A stretch of DNA of 46,947 bases from Pseudaminobacter soli (ex Li et al. 2025) (GCF_003012705.1 NZ_PXYL01000027.1:1-46947), one strand, 5' to 3'; positions 8,911-22,137 are shown, numbered from the stretch's first letter. Notes: a model not told the origin generated them from the sequence alone. Numbers and translations are program-made.

Positions 8911-9371
8911 TCGACGTTATCTTGCCGAACGTGAATTGTCGGTTCTGACGCGGGCCAATGAGCTTGGCCCGCAACGCGGCCATGCCTGCGCCAGCATTAG
9001 TGACCCACTTCCCACACCCGTATGGAAGTTTACGACCGCCCCCTCAAAGTTCAGCTGGGTGTCACGATTTTGCCGTAGAGCGCTGGCGTGAGGGGCGGAC
9101 TTAGTGTCGATCTTTGTTACGGAGTGGTGGGTGTGCCCAGAGGGATACAGTGAACGGGCCAGGCGATCGGGGTGATCTTTCCCAAGGGTCATGATACCTC
9201 GAAAAGCGCGAGCTTTTCTTTTACGAAGGCTTTAGCTATTCCGCTTCGACAAGGAGAGGTGGTCGCAGATACGGCGCATAGTCAGCCGATAGACACGCCT
9301 GCCCCAAGACATTGCATGACGCCGCAGAGATATGCTCGGCGACGCCCGACCTACAATTTGAGAGTGTAGAA
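8911..9371. other. Intergenic stretch, no gene recognised
   Basis: This 461-base gap separates the hydrolase from the NRPS. It holds only short chance frames and one hairpin with a T tract (next entry). It should contain the promoter of the NRPS operon; no clear -35/-10 pair was found. A phrase around 9000-9010 (GTGACCCAC) recalls the ends of IS21-type elements, but there is no partner repeat or transposase. Confidence 0.45.
9201..9222 (+). terminator. Possible intrinsic terminator between hydrolase and NRPS genes
   Basis: GAAAAGC and GCTTTTC form a perfect seven-base stem with a GCGA tetraloop, followed directly by TTTT. The stem is AT-rich and lies 290 bases after the hydrolase stop codon, so it could end a long transcript or a small RNA made from the gap. 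Confidence 0.4.
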
Positions 9372-13537
<4,166 letters not shown>

Positions 13538-13541
<4 letters not shown>

Positions 13542-14020
13542 CGGCGAGTGCCGGCAAAGCGGCGGAGATCCGCCTGGCTCCCATGACCGAGGCCAACCGG
13601 GCCTTGGTCCTGGCTTTGCAGCTTTCGCCGGACCAGATGGACTTCGTCGCTACGAACGCGGAGTCCCTGGAGGAGGCCGAAGAGGACAGGGACGCGCGCC
13701 CGCGCGTCGTGATGATTAAAGATCGCGTTGTCGGGTTTCTCATGTACGAGGCTCCGGCGGACGACGACGAAGCCCGAATCTACCGCTTCATGATCGACCG
13801 CACATATCAGGGCAGAGGCTACGGCAAGGCCGCCCTGCGCCAGGCACTGGACGAAATCAGGAGCCTCGGCCACGTGCGGCACGTTTCGATCTGCTACGCG
13901 CCGGAGAATGAAGCGGCACGGCACCTCTATCGCTCCGCCGGTTTCGTGGAAGAAGGGCTGGACGAGGACGGAGAGATGATCGCCGACCTCGTTCTGCGGA
14001 CACAGATGGACGATCTGTGA
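13538..14020 (+). CDS. GNAT acetyltransferase, spermidine/diamine acetyltransferase (BltD/PaiA) type
   Basis: The start is a TTG that overlaps the NRPS stop codon (TTGA), four bases after GAGGAGG; the later ATG at 13583 would remove the first strand of the fold (EIRLAPMTEANRALV). The 160-residue protein carries the acetyl-CoA loop QGRGYGK at about residues 91-97 and the final NEAARHLYRSAGF motif of GNAT enzymes. Its N-terminal pattern (LSPDQMDFVATNAESLEEA) is that of the BltD/PaiA group, which acetylates spermidine and other diamines. Coupled to a polycation synthetase, it may acetylate the monomer, cap the polymer or detoxify it inside the cell. That role is inferred from position and family only. 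Confidence 0.85.
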
Positions 14021-14676
14021 CGCAGCTGCTCCGCACGCCTGCGAGCCGTTCCGAGGAAGCATCCCTGTTGCAGGCGATGAAGGCAATCGCGCCCGACGGT
14101 GTTCGGGTCGGATGCCGGACGATCCGCGAAGGGGACGAAACCCATCTGCTTCCCGAAGAGGCTCGCTCCATCCCGGCACGCCATCTGGAAATGAGGCGGG
14201 CGAGCGGCGCAGCCCGATGGGTCGCGCGCGGGCTGCTCGCGAAACTCGGGTCAAGTGACTTCGCCATCCTGCGTGCATCATCCGGTGCACCAGTCTGGCC
14301 TGAAAGGATCACCGGCTCGCTGGCTCACGATGACGAAATGGCCGTAGCGGCAGCAGCGCCCATTTCCCGGATCACATCCCTTGGGATCGATGTCGAGCCT
14401 GCCGAGCCTCTCCCGGACGACATTTCAGCGCTCGTGACCATCGATGCGGATGTGGCGGATACGGCAATAGATCGGCACCTTGTCGGTCGGCTTCTCTTTT
14501 CAGCGAAGGAAGCGGTCTACAAAGCGGTGTACCCGCTGGATCGTGAGGTCCTGGGCTATGAGGACATAGCGATAGACCTGGCAACTGGCCACGCCACGAC
14601 GAAGACGGGTCGCAGGGCCAGACTGACTTACTGCCTTGCCCCGCGCGTCCTTGTGTTGGCGTTTGTTTCTATCTGA
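14017..14676 (+). CDS. 4'-phosphopantetheinyl transferase, EntD/Sfp superfamily
   Basis: A GTG start overlaps the GNAT stop codon (GTGA), so all three genes of the cluster are translationally coupled. The 219-residue product has the EntD-type motifs: GSLAHDDEMAVAA, then GIDVEP with Asp125 and Glu127 for magnesium, and FSAKEAVYKAVYP with Glu165 and the CoA-binding Lys. It should transfer phosphopantetheine from CoA to Ser597 of the NRPS, making the holo enzyme. The codon-level coupling makes a dedicated role likely. The enzyme could also serve other carrier proteins in the cell. Confidence 0.9.
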   Translation: MTQLLRTPASRSEEASLLQAMKAIAPDGVRVGCRTIREGDETHLLPEEARSIPARHLEMRRASGAARWVARGLLAKLGSSDFAILRASSGAPVWPERITGSLAHDDEMAVAAAAPISRITSLGIDVEPAEPLPDDISALVTIDADVADTAIDRHLVGRLLFSAKEAVYKAVYPLDREVLGYEDIAIDLATGHATTKTGRRARLTYCLAPRVLVLAFVSI

Positions 14677-14794
14677 CTGGTTCCGACATCGCGCCGTCGC
14701 TTACGGCCATGCAGTTGTCATATTGAGCAGCGAATTCCATGCTAACGCGTGCGTCTTTCGGAAATAACTGAGATCGTCAGGACAGGAGGCCTAT

Positions 14795-15655
14795 ATGAGC
14801 GGTGCTTGCACGGAAGGTGTGGATACTGGCTTCGTAGCTTTGGGCGCGGCTAAGGTCGCCTTTCTGGGCATCGTACAGGGGATCACCGAGCTGATGCCGA
14901 TCTCTTCCACCGCGCATATGCGGCTGGTGCCGGCGGTGCTTGGCTGGCAGGATCCCGGTTCGGCCTTCTCGGCAGCGATGCAACTGGCCGCCCTCAGCGC
15001 CGTGCTCTGTTACTTCTGGACGGACATCCGCTCCATCGCGGGCGGATCGATCACCGCTATACGAACGAGAGATTGGTGGTCGCCGAAATTCCGCCTGGCG
15101 GTGGGTGTCGTGCTGGGCACGGTGCCGATCGTGATCGCAGGCCTGCTGCTTGCACCGCTGCTCAACCGCTGCGACAGCCCGCTGCGGACCTTGCCAGTTA
15201 TCGGCATCGCCTGCCTGGTGATGGGTGGCCTGCTCGCGGTCGCCGAATTGGCAGCCCGGCATGAGCGCCGGGTCGAAGACATGCGCCTGCGCGACGCGCT
15301 GATTGTCGGACTTGCCCAGGTCGGCGCTCTGATCCCCGGTGTGTCGCGTTCGGGCTCCACCCTGACGGCCGCCCTGTGCCGCAGCTTTACCCGCGACGAA
15401 GCAGCGCGCTTCTCGTTCCTGCTCGGCATCCCCGCAATCGCGCTGGCCGGGGTGCATGAGATCGGCACCCTCCTTCACGCTCATCTCGATCTGCAGGGCT
15501 GGATGATTCTGGCGGTCGGGATGGTGGCGGGCACCCTGTCGTCCTTTGCGGCACTGTGGGTGCTGATGCGCATCCTTGAGCGCTTCTCGGCCTGGCCCTT
15601 TATCTTCTATCGCGTCCTGCTCGGCACAGTCGTGCTCTGGATCGCCTTCAGCTAA
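14795..15655 (+). CDS. uppP: Undecaprenyl-diphosphate phosphatase (UppP/BacA family)
   Basis: The 286-residue inner-membrane protein has the two signature loops of the BacA/UppP family: GITELMPISSTAHMRL near the N-terminus and PGVSRSGSTLTAALCR in the middle, with the catalytic Glu, Ser and Arg in place. The usual SSTGH reads SSTAH here. The enzyme recycles undecaprenyl pyrophosphate to the monophosphate used for peptidoglycan and O-antigen, and overproduction confers bacitracin resistance. The ATG at 14795 follows AGGAGG. It starts 118 bases after the phosphopantetheinyl transferase gene in the same direction, so it could belong to the same transcript, but the spacing also allows its own promoter. 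It is convergent with the adenine deaminase gene. Confidence 0.9.
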   Translation: MSGACTEGVDTGFVALGAAKVAFLGIVQGITELMPISSTAHMRLVPAVLGWQDPGSAFSAAMQLAALSAVLCYFWTDIRSIAGGSITAIRTRDWWSPKFRLAVGVVLGTVPIVIAGLLLAPLLNRCDSPLRTLPVIGIACLVMGGLLAVAELAARHERRVEDMRLRDALIVGLAQVGALIPGVSRSGSTLTAALCRSFTRDEAARFSFLLGIPAIALAGVHEIGTLLHAHLDLQGWMILAVGMVAGTLSSFAALWVLMRILERFSAWPFIFYRVLLGTVVLWIAFS

Positions 15656-15668
15656 GGACGGCTAGCTT

Positions 15669-15706
15669 CATCCAACCAACGGCGCCGGAACGCCGCCGGT
15701 CGGATG
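15669..15706 (-). terminator. Strong hairpin between convergent uppP and adenine deaminase genes
   Basis: Read on the minus strand, about sixteen consecutive pairs (three of them G-U) form from CATCCGACC to GGTTGGATG around a short loop, just after the deaminase stop codon. On the plus strand the wobble pairs become mismatches, so it most likely serves the minus-strand operon. The T tract (TTTTTT) lies before the stem rather than after it, which is not classical for intrinsic termination. Confidence 0.5.
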
Positions 15707-15716
15707 ACAAAAAAGA

Positions 15717-17513
15717 TCAGGCGATGATGACGTCGGTCTTGGCGAACTTCGTCACGTCGATCAGGCCCATGTCGGAAATGCGCAGTTCCGGAATGACGAC
15801 GAGCGCCAGGAGCGAGTGCTGCATATAGGCATTGTTCAGCTCGCAGCCGCATTCGCGCATGGCTTCGACAAGACGGCTCGCCTTCACCGCCACCGCTTCC
15901 GCGCGCTCGTCCGACATCAGCCCGGCGACCGGCAGCTCGACCAGCGCAAGCTCCCTGCCCTCGGAAATCATGACGATGCCGCCGCCGACCTCCTGCAGAC
16001 GGTTCGCTGCCTGCGCCATGTCGGCCTTGTTGGTGCCCACCACGATCATGTGGTGGCTGTCATGGGCCACGGTGGAAGCCATGGCGCAGTCTTTCGTGTA
16101 GCCGAAGCCGGAGACGAAGGCGTTGACCACCTCGCCCGTCGCGCGATGGCGCTCCACCAGTGCGATCTGGCAGACGTCGTTAGCGCGGTCCATCTGCACC
16201 AGCCCGTTCTCGACCGGCAGCTTGCGCTCCAGTGCCTTGGTCGGCGCCTGGTTTTCGACAACACCGATCACGCGCACATTCACCTCGGCTGCGCCGGGCG
16301 CGGCAATGTCGAAATCGGTGGCGGTCAGCTTCTTGCCGAGCTTCACCGTGTTCTTCGCACTGTCCGGGTAGTCGTAGGCCGGAATATCGGCCGAAAGCTT
16401 GCCGCCCTCGGCCAAAAGCTTGCCGCGTGCGAAAACCATTTCGATCGGCAGCTCGGCGAGGTGCGAGGTGATGATCAGATCGGCGCGCCGCCCCGGCGCG
16501 ATCGAGCCAAGCTCGCGCTCGAGCCCGAAATGCTGGGCGGTGTTCAAGGTGGCCATCTGGATCGCCGTGATCGGCTTCAGGCCCTGCGCGATGGCATGGC
16601 GCACCACACGGTTCATGTGGCCGTCATTGACCAGCGTGCCGGAATGGCTGTCGTCGGTGCAAAGGACAAAGTTGCGCGAATCGACGCCGCGTTCGGTGAT
16701 CGCTTTCACCTGCGCAGCGACGTCATACCAGGCCGAGCCGAGCCGCAGCATGGCGCGCATGCCCTGCCGCACGCGGGCAATGGCGTCGTCCACGGTCGTA
16801 CCTTCGTGGTCGTCGGCAGGCCCGCCCGCAGCGTAGGCATGGAAAGCGCGGCCGAGATCCGGCGAGGCGTAGTGGCCGCCGACCGTCAGGCGGGCGGCCT
16901 GCGTGGCGGAAATTTCGGCCGTCATCTTGGGATCGTTGGCGGCAACGCCGGGGAAATTCATCATCTCGCCGAGGCCGATGATGTTGGGCCAGCCCAGCGC
17001 CTGGCGAACGTCTTCGGCGCTGAGCTCAGCGCCCGCTCGCTCCAGTCCCGGCGCGCTCGGCACGCAGCTCGGCACCTGCACGAGGATGTTGATGGGCAGG
17101 CTCTGCGCCTCGTCATTCATCAGTTTCACGCCGGCGAGGCCAAGCACATTGGCGATCTCATGCGGGTCGATGAACATGCTGGTGGTGCCATGCGGAATGA
17201 CCGCGCGGGCGAATTCGGTCACCGTTACCAGACCGCTTTCGACATGCATGTGGGCATCGCACAGGCCAGGCACGAGATAGCGCCCGGCTGCATCGACAAC
17301 CTGCGTGCCCTCGCCGATCGTGTGGCTGGCATCCGGCCCGACATAGGCGAAGCGGCCGGCGGCGACGGCGATGTCGGTGTTCGGCACGATCTCGCCGGAA
17401 TAGACGTTGACCCACCTGCCGTTGCGGATCACCAGATCGGCCGGCGTGCGCCCCATCGCCACGTCGACCAGACGCGGGGCGATTTCAAACCATGGCTGCA
17501 GCATATCCTGCAT
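15717..17513 (-). CDS. ade: Adenine deaminase (canonical paralog)
   Basis: The 598-residue protein matches COG1001 adenine deaminases (E. coli Ade, 588 residues), which convert adenine to hypoxanthine. An N-terminal beta-sandwich part (DLVIRNGRWVNVYSGEI) is followed by an amidohydrolase barrel with metal-site motifs HMHVESG, GLGEMMNFPGV, the His of GGHYASPDL, DDHEGT and CTDDSHSG, then the C-terminal domain typical of the family (NAFVSGFGYTKDCAM, MISEGRELALVELPV). All catalytic motifs look intact. GAGAGG precedes the start by two bases at the first ATG (17513) and by eleven at a second ATG (17504), so the exact start is open. It is the last gene of a minus-strand set of deaminase paralog, purine permease and this gene. 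Confidence 0.93.
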   Translation of the reverse strand: MQDMLQPWFEIAPRLVDVAMGRTPADLVIRNGRWVNVYSGEIVPNTDIAVAAGRFAYVGPDASHTIGEGTQVVDAAGRYLVPGLCDAHMHVESGLVTVTEFARAVIPHGTTSMFIDPHEIANVLGLAGVKLMNDEAQSLPINILVQVPSCVPSAPGLERAGAELSAEDVRQALGWPNIIGLGEMMNFPGVAANDPKMTAEISATQAARLTVGGHYASPDLGRAFHAYAAGGPADDHEGTTVDDAIARVRQGMRAMLRLGSAWYDVAAQVKAITERGVDSRNFVLCTDDSHSGTLVNDGHMNRVVRHAIAQGLKPITAIQMATLNTAQHFGLERELGSIAPGRRADLIITSHLAELPIEMVFARGKLLAEGGKLSADIPAYDYPDSAKNTVKLGKKLTATDFDIAAPGAAEVNVRVIGVVENQAPTKALERKLPVENGLVQMDRANDVCQIALVERHRATGEVVNAFVSGFGYTKDCAMASTVAHDSHHMIVVGTNKADMAQAANRLQEVGGGIVMISEGRELALVELPVAGLMSDERAEAVAVKASRLVEAMRECGCELNNAYMQHSLLALVVIPELRISDMGLIDVTKFAKTDVIIA

Positions 17514-17575
17514 GTCCTCTCAAATCGGGAAACAATACGGGCGGGCATCGCCAACGCGACCCCGCCCTTCGTGCG

Positions 17576-18979
17576 TCAGTATTGGACCTGCATCACCAGG
17601 ATCGCGGCGAGCACTGCCACGAACCACATGACCGGCTTCACTTCGCGCGCCTTGCCAGCCACGAGCTTCAGCACGACGAAGCCGATGATGGCGAGCGACA
17701 GGCCGAGCGTGATCGAGAAGGTGAGCGGGATAAGCACGATAGCCAGGAAGGCGGGGATCGCGTCTTCGATGCTCGACCAGTTGATGCGGCCCATGGGCTC
17801 GGACATGAACAGGCCGGTCAGGATCAGCACCGGTGCGGTGGCGATTGCCGGCACCAGCGAGAGCAGCGGCGACAGGAACAGGAAGGGCAGGAACAGCAGG
17901 CCGGAGACGAGGGCCACGAGGCCCGTGCGTCCACCCTGCTGGATTCCCGCGCCCGATTCCAGATAGACGGTTGCCGGGCTGGTGCCGAGCGGTGCCGAGA
18001 TCAGCGCGGCGACGGCATCGACATGCATCGATTCCTTGACGTTGCGCGGCATGCCGTCCTCATCCTTGAGGTTGGCGGCTTCCGCCAGGCCGAGGAAGGT
18101 CGACAGCGCTTCGACGAAATTCGTGAACAGAAACACGAAGATGAACGGCGCATAGGCAACCTGCAGCGCGCCCATCACGTCGATCTTGCCGACGAAGCTG
18201 AAGTCCGGTGCAGCCAAAAACCCTTCCCAGTTGACCAGCGTGTGCACGTCCGGCGTATCGGGCCAGAAGGCGCTGCCGTCACCCCACAAGCGGCCGATGG
18301 GAATGGCAAGGAGCGTGGTGACGATCATGCCGGCCATCATGGCGCCGGGCACGCGCCGTACCACCAGCGCAACGGTGACGATGAAGCCCGCGATGAAGGT
18401 CATCGTGACGGGGTTGAAGTTGGTCAGCCCGACGATCGTGTCGGGGTTGGAGACGATGAACTTGGCATTCTCCAGGCCGATCAGCGCGATGAACAGGCCA
18501 ATGCCGCAGGCAATGCCGTAACGCAGGTCGGCAGGGATAGCCTCGATGACCGCCGTGCGCAGGTTGAGGACGGCGAGGATCGTGAACAGAAGGCCGGCCC
18601 AGAGCACGCAGCCCAGCGCGATTTCGAGCGGCACCTTGGCGCCGATCACCATCGTGTAGGCGAACAGCGCGTTGATGCCCATGCCGGGTGCCACAAGGAT
18701 CGGGCTGCGCGCATAGAGCCCCATGGCACAGCTGCCGATGAAGCTCACCAGTACGGTCGCGGTCACGCCGGCCGAGAACGGGATCCCGGCGTGCTGCAGA
18801 ATCGAAGGGTTGACGACGATGACGTAGGATGCCGCCAAAAACGTCGTCAGACCCGCAAGGATCTCGGTACGGATCGTCGATCCGTACCGGCTGATTTCAA
18901 AAAATCGGTCGAGAAAACCGTGAAGCCAGGATTGTTCCTGGCTTCGGGCGCTCGCCGTGACATTCGATTGATAGTTCAT
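17576..18979 (-). CDS. AzgA-type purine (adenine/guanine/hypoxanthine) permease
   Basis: The 467-residue protein has about twelve to fourteen membrane segments. Its N-terminus reads RTEILAGLTTFLAASYVIVVNP, broken here after the first half in the family's usual way by PSILQHAG, then APGMGINALFAYT, the most conserved stretch of the AzgA/NCS2 purine permeases. A second family motif is ESGAGIQQGGRTGLVAL near residue 345. Members import adenine, guanine or hypoxanthine with protons. The start is firmly set by GGGGAGGAG directly before ATG 18979. It lies between two adenine deaminase genes with gaps of 62 and 45 bases, so uptake and deamination are probably co-expressed. Confidence 0.92.
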   Translation of the reverse strand: MNYQSNVTASARSQEQSWLHGFLDRFFEISRYGSTIRTEILAGLTTFLAASYVIVVNPSILQHAGIPFSAGVTATVLVSFIGSCAMGLYARSPILVAPGMGINALFAYTMVIGAKVPLEIALGCVLWAGLLFTILAVLNLRTAVIEAIPADLRYGIACGIGLFIALIGLENAKFIVSNPDTIVGLTNFNPVTMTFIAGFIVTVALVVRRVPGAMMAGMIVTTLLAIPIGRLWGDGSAFWPDTPDVHTLVNWEGFLAAPDFSFVGKIDVMGALQVAYAPFIFVFLFTNFVEALSTFLGLAEAANLKDEDGMPRNVKESMHVDAVAALISAPLGTSPATVYLESGAGIQQGGRTGLVALVSGLLFLPFLFLSPLLSLVPAIATAPVLILTGLFMSEPMGRINWSSIEDAIPAFLAIVLIPLTFSITLGLSLAIIGFVVLKLVAGKAREVKPVMWFVAVLAAILVMQVQY

Positions 18980-19024
18980 TTCTCCTCCCCTTTATTGAAC
19001 TTCACCGAGCCGGGCAACAGGTCC

Positions 19025-20824
19025 TCACTCTGCCGCCGCGGCCCTGCCCTCGCCGATCCCCTCCAGAAGCGGCGAGATGATCTTGAGATTGACGCAGTCC
19101 ACGACGCCGAGATCGGTGATCGCATAGTCCGGAATCGCGGTGATCTGGAGCACGAACATATACATGAACGGCCACGGCAGGTCGCAGCCGAGTTCGCGCG
19201 CCGCGTCGTCCAGCCGGGTTTCGAGCGCGGCCATTTCCTGCGGGGCGATGTCGGAGACGATGCCGCCGATCGGCAGGTGCAGGAACTCGATGACCTTGCC
19301 GTCCTTCACCACCACCTGGCCGCCATTGTTGGCGATGAGGTGATTGATCGCGACGGCCATGTCCTCGGGATTGGCGCCGATGCAGATGATGTTGTTGTCG
19401 TCGGGCGCGGTCGAACTGGCAATGGCGCCCGTTTGCAGGTTGAACCCACTGGTGAAGGCGACCGGGCGATTCTGGGTCTTGCCGTAACGCTCCACGACAG
19501 TGACGTACTGAACGTTCTGGCCGACATCGGCCAGCACCTTGCCGTCCTTGACCGGCAGCTTCACGTCGCGGCGCGTGCGCACGAAGATCTTTTCCGGCGT
19601 GACCGCAATTGCCAGCACATCGGCGGTTTCGCCCTTGCCGGTGTAAGGCAAGATGATGTCGTCGGCGCTGACCGGCTTCACCTTGACCGACTTCAGAAGT
19701 GCCTCGCTACGTGCCGGGGGGACGAGCTCAACCGACATTTTGCCGTCGCGCGCGGCGACCGCGCCGTTGGCGATGACGGCCTCGATGCCGAAATTGCGCA
19801 GGTCGTCGACGATCAGGATGTCGGCGATGCGGCCCGGCGAGATCGAGCCGACCCTGTGGTCGATGCGCAGCGCCTCGGCGCCGTTGATGGTCGCCATCTG
19901 GATCGCTGCCATCGGCGAGATGCCCATGGCGATCGCCATACGCACCATGTTGTCGAGGTGGCCGCGCGAGAGGATATCGCTCGCCACCACGTCGTCGGTA
20001 CAGAAGCTGATGCGGCGCAGCGCCTTCACGCCCATCTCGGTGACGATACGCAGATTGTCGTTGAGGAAGTGCGAGATGGAGGATTCGCGCACCACGACAT
20101 GCATGCCGGCGCGCAGCTTCTCCAGCATCTCCTCGGGCGTGTAGCTCTCATGGTCGGCGCGCACGCCCGACTGCATGTAGCCGTTGAGGCGCGCGCCACG
20201 CGTCATCGGGCAGCAACCGAGCACCGGCAGGCGGCTCGCCTCGCCGATTTCAATCGCCTTAAGGACATCCGCGTCTTCTTCCTGGATGAACTCGCGCACC
20301 GTCTCCCAGATCCCGACGCATTCGGGCCAGTGATGCGTGGCGAGATGGTCTTCCGGACCGAAATAATGGCCGACGGTCGAGCGCGGCATGGTGTAGGGCG
20401 TCTTGCACGGCGCGCCCCAGAACACTTTCAGCGGGGTCTGCTTCGCTTCATCGAGGAATTCGCGTGCCGCCGCCGGGCCGCCCACGACGATGATCTGGTC
20501 GAGGCCGGAAACGATGGAGGTGGTGCCGAGCGGCACCACGGCCTTGGCGAAGCTGGTCAGCGACAGTTTTGAGCATTCGACATGCAAGTGGCCGTCGATC
20601 ATGCCGGGGGCGAGATATTTGCCGGTGGCGTCAACGATCTTCGTGTCAGGCCCGATATGGTCGGAAATGTCGCCCACCGCGATGATGCGCTCGCCATAGA
20701 TTGCGATGTCGGCCTGATAGATTTCTTCCGATACGACATTCACCAACCGCCCGCCGCGGACCGCCAGCGTGGCCTTGGCCTCCTTGCCCGATGCCGCACG
20801 AATGAATTCCCGAATATCCGTCAC
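19025..20824 (-). CDS. Diverged adenine deaminase paralog, first gene of the purine operon
   Basis: The 599-residue product shares the COG1001 layout with the downstream deaminase but is strongly diverged. The barrel motifs are HLHVECSKLS, GIWETVREF (the Glu aligns with GLGEMM), ADHESY and CTDDVVASDIL, and the C-terminal adenine deaminase domain is present (AFTSGFNLQTGAIASST, LPIGGIVSD). The GHCP-type motif that carries an apparent metal-ligand His in E. coli Ade reads GCCP here, with Cys204 in that place. A different substrate or metal use is therefore possible; some family members deaminate N6-methyladenine. The start is a GTG at 20824 with GGGAG about nine bases upstream. The gene is divergent from a LysR regulator 119 bases away, its likely controller. 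Confidence 0.85.
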   Translation of the reverse strand: MTDIREFIRAASGKEAKATLAVRGGRLVNVVSEEIYQADIAIYGERIIAVGDISDHIGPDTKIVDATGKYLAPGMIDGHLHVECSKLSLTSFAKAVVPLGTTSIVSGLDQIIVVGGPAAAREFLDEAKQTPLKVFWGAPCKTPYTMPRSTVGHYFGPEDHLATHHWPECVGIWETVREFIQEEDADVLKAIEIGEASRLPVLGCCPMTRGARLNGYMQSGVRADHESYTPEEMLEKLRAGMHVVVRESSISHFLNDNLRIVTEMGVKALRRISFCTDDVVASDILSRGHLDNMVRMAIAMGISPMAAIQMATINGAEALRIDHRVGSISPGRIADILIVDDLRNFGIEAVIANGAVAARDGKMSVELVPPARSEALLKSVKVKPVSADDIILPYTGKGETADVLAIAVTPEKIFVRTRRDVKLPVKDGKVLADVGQNVQYVTVVERYGKTQNRPVAFTSGFNLQTGAIASSTAPDDNNIICIGANPEDMAVAINHLIANNGGQVVVKDGKVIEFLHLPIGGIVSDIAPQEMAALETRLDDAARELGCDLPWPFMYMFVLQITAIPDYAITDLGVVDCVNLKIISPLLEGIGEGRAAAAE

Positions 20825-20892
20825 TTGGAGTTCTCCCTAGTTTGGCGGGAGTATTTCGACAGCGGATCGTTTGCACAACTGGCCGAAACTGG

Positions 20893-20919
20893 ATATTTGT
20901 CGGACAGATCGTCCAATAT
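20893..20919. promoter_or_regulatory. Imperfect inverted repeat in the deaminase-LysR divergent promoter
   Basis: ATATT and AATAT flank a shorter GGAC-AGATC-GTCC repeat in the 119-base region between the divergent genes. The outer and inner arms are offset by four bases, so the dyad is imperfect. Position and form suit a LysR operator, but no consensus is available. Confidence 0.35.
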
Positions 20920-20943
20920 GTTGAACGAAATGAGCGCCGCGAA

Positions 20944-21882
20944 ATGGACCTTTCCGTCATCGATTGCTTCGTGAAGGTGGCCGACGCGCGCTCCATTTCG
21001 GCCGCGGCACGTCTGCATCGTCTGCCGAAATCCACGCTCAGCCACAGGATCAGACAGCTGGAGGACGAGTTCGGCGTGGAGCTTTTCGTGCGCGAAGGCC
21101 ACCATCTTCACGTCACAGACGCCGGCTCCGAATTGCTGCGGCACGCCAGGCGCATCCAGGCAAGCTGCGACGACGCCGCGACCGCCATGGCCGAGATGCG
21201 CCAGGAGGTTGCGGGCACGCTGCGGGTCGGCTCCACCGGTGAATTCGGCACCACGATTACATCGGAACTGCTCTACGCCTTCCGCCAGCAATATCCGCAG
21301 GTTGCGCTCGACGTGATGTTCCTGACCTCGCGCCAGCCCTTCACCGATGTCACGGAAATGGCGCTGGACGGCATATTCCACTGGGGCGAGCCGTCAGATG
21401 TCGACTATATCAGCCGGCGGCTGGCGACGGCCTCATACGGCCTCTATGCGAGCCCGTCTTATCTGGCCCGCCACGGCACGCCGCAGACGCCCGACGATCT
21501 TACGACCCACCGCGGCCTAGTCTTCCGCCAGCCGACCCGGCCGCAATCCTGGTATCTCGCAAGAGACGAGCGCTCGGAGGTGGATATCCTGCCCACAGTC
21601 ACCTGCATGGCCAACGACTACTGGACGCTCAAATATTTCGCCGTGGCCGGCGAAGGCTTAGCCTACCTGCCGGGCTTCTTCGTCGAGACGGAGTGCCAAA
21701 GCGACCTCCTGGTTCCCGTATTGCCGCAATGGCGTTCGCCCGAGACCGCGATCAACCTGATCTACTCGCGACGACGACACGTTTCCCGGCGCTTCAAGGC
21801 ATTCGTGGACTTCTGCGTCGAGTTCTATCGCGGGCGGGAGAACAAGCGCATTCCAAGGTACTATGTGGAGAAGGTTGGATAA
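20944..21882 (+). CDS. LysR-family transcriptional regulator of the purine operon
   Basis: The 312-residue protein has the LysR winged-helix region at residues 1-60 (FVKVADARSISAAARLHR, then KSTLSHRIRQLEDEFGVEL) and an effector-binding domain from about residue 90. The ATG at 20944 is chosen because it starts the conserved helix in the usual place; the frame is open upstream to 20842 but that part does not look like protein. The gene is divergent from the adenine deaminase-permease-deaminase operon, the classic arrangement for a LysR activator and its target, so a purine or breakdown product is a plausible effector. That is inference from position. Confidence 0.9.
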   Translation: MDLSVIDCFVKVADARSISAAARLHRLPKSTLSHRIRQLEDEFGVELFVREGHHLHVTDAGSELLRHARRIQASCDDAATAMAEMRQEVAGTLRVGSTGEFGTTITSELLYAFRQQYPQVALDVMFLTSRQPFTDVTEMALDGIFHWGEPSDVDYISRRLATASYGLYASPSYLARHGTPQTPDDLTTHRGLVFRQPTRPQSWYLARDERSEVDILPTVTCMANDYWTLKYFAVAGEGLAYLPGFFVETECQSDLLVPVLPQWRSPETAINLIYSRRRHVSRRFKAFVDFCVEFYRGRENKRIPRYYVEKVG

Positions 21883-22016
21883 GACGAACTGCGTAGGATG
21901 CAGCAGTCGCGACATGTTGAGGCAGCGTCTCCGTTGTGCCTCATCTGAACCAGATCCTAGGAAATCTCGGCAAGTTCTAGGCCGCGAGATCTTATTGGAG
22001 CCTGCGGCAAATTGTC

Positions 22017-22040
22017 GACCGCGCGTTACAACGCGCGGTC
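22017..22040 (+). other. Perfect GC-rich hairpin upstream of the oxidase operon
   Basis: GACCGCGCGT and ACGCGCGGTC form a perfect ten-base stem with a TACA loop (eleven pairs if the loop is tightened). It lies in the 255-base gap after the LysR gene and about 100 bases before coxM. No T tract follows, so it may be a factor-assisted terminator for the LysR gene or part of the coxM leader. Confidence 0.5.
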
Positions 22041-22137
22041 CCGGTAGTTCCCCTAGTACATCCGGCGAATATCAAGCTATAATGCCTCCGGCCTTCCTGC
22101 GGGGACAGTGTCTCCGGGATCGCCGGAGGAAGCGAGG

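Noticed and set aside
8940-9180. Possible insertion-sequence remnant before the NRPS (GTGACCCAC phrase, short frame on the minus strand)
   Set aside because: No matching inverted end, target duplication or transposase fragment could be found, so the resemblance is too weak.
14677-15655. UppP as a certain member of the NRPS operon
   Set aside because: The 118-base gap, a good separate ribosome site and the housekeeping role make this unproven; it is annotated separately.
15816-20572. Very long plus-strand frames (716 and 1026 codons) opposite the deaminase-permease genes
   Set aside because: They mirror the codon periodicity of three well-supported minus-strand genes. The translations are Arg/His/Asp-rich and low in complexity.
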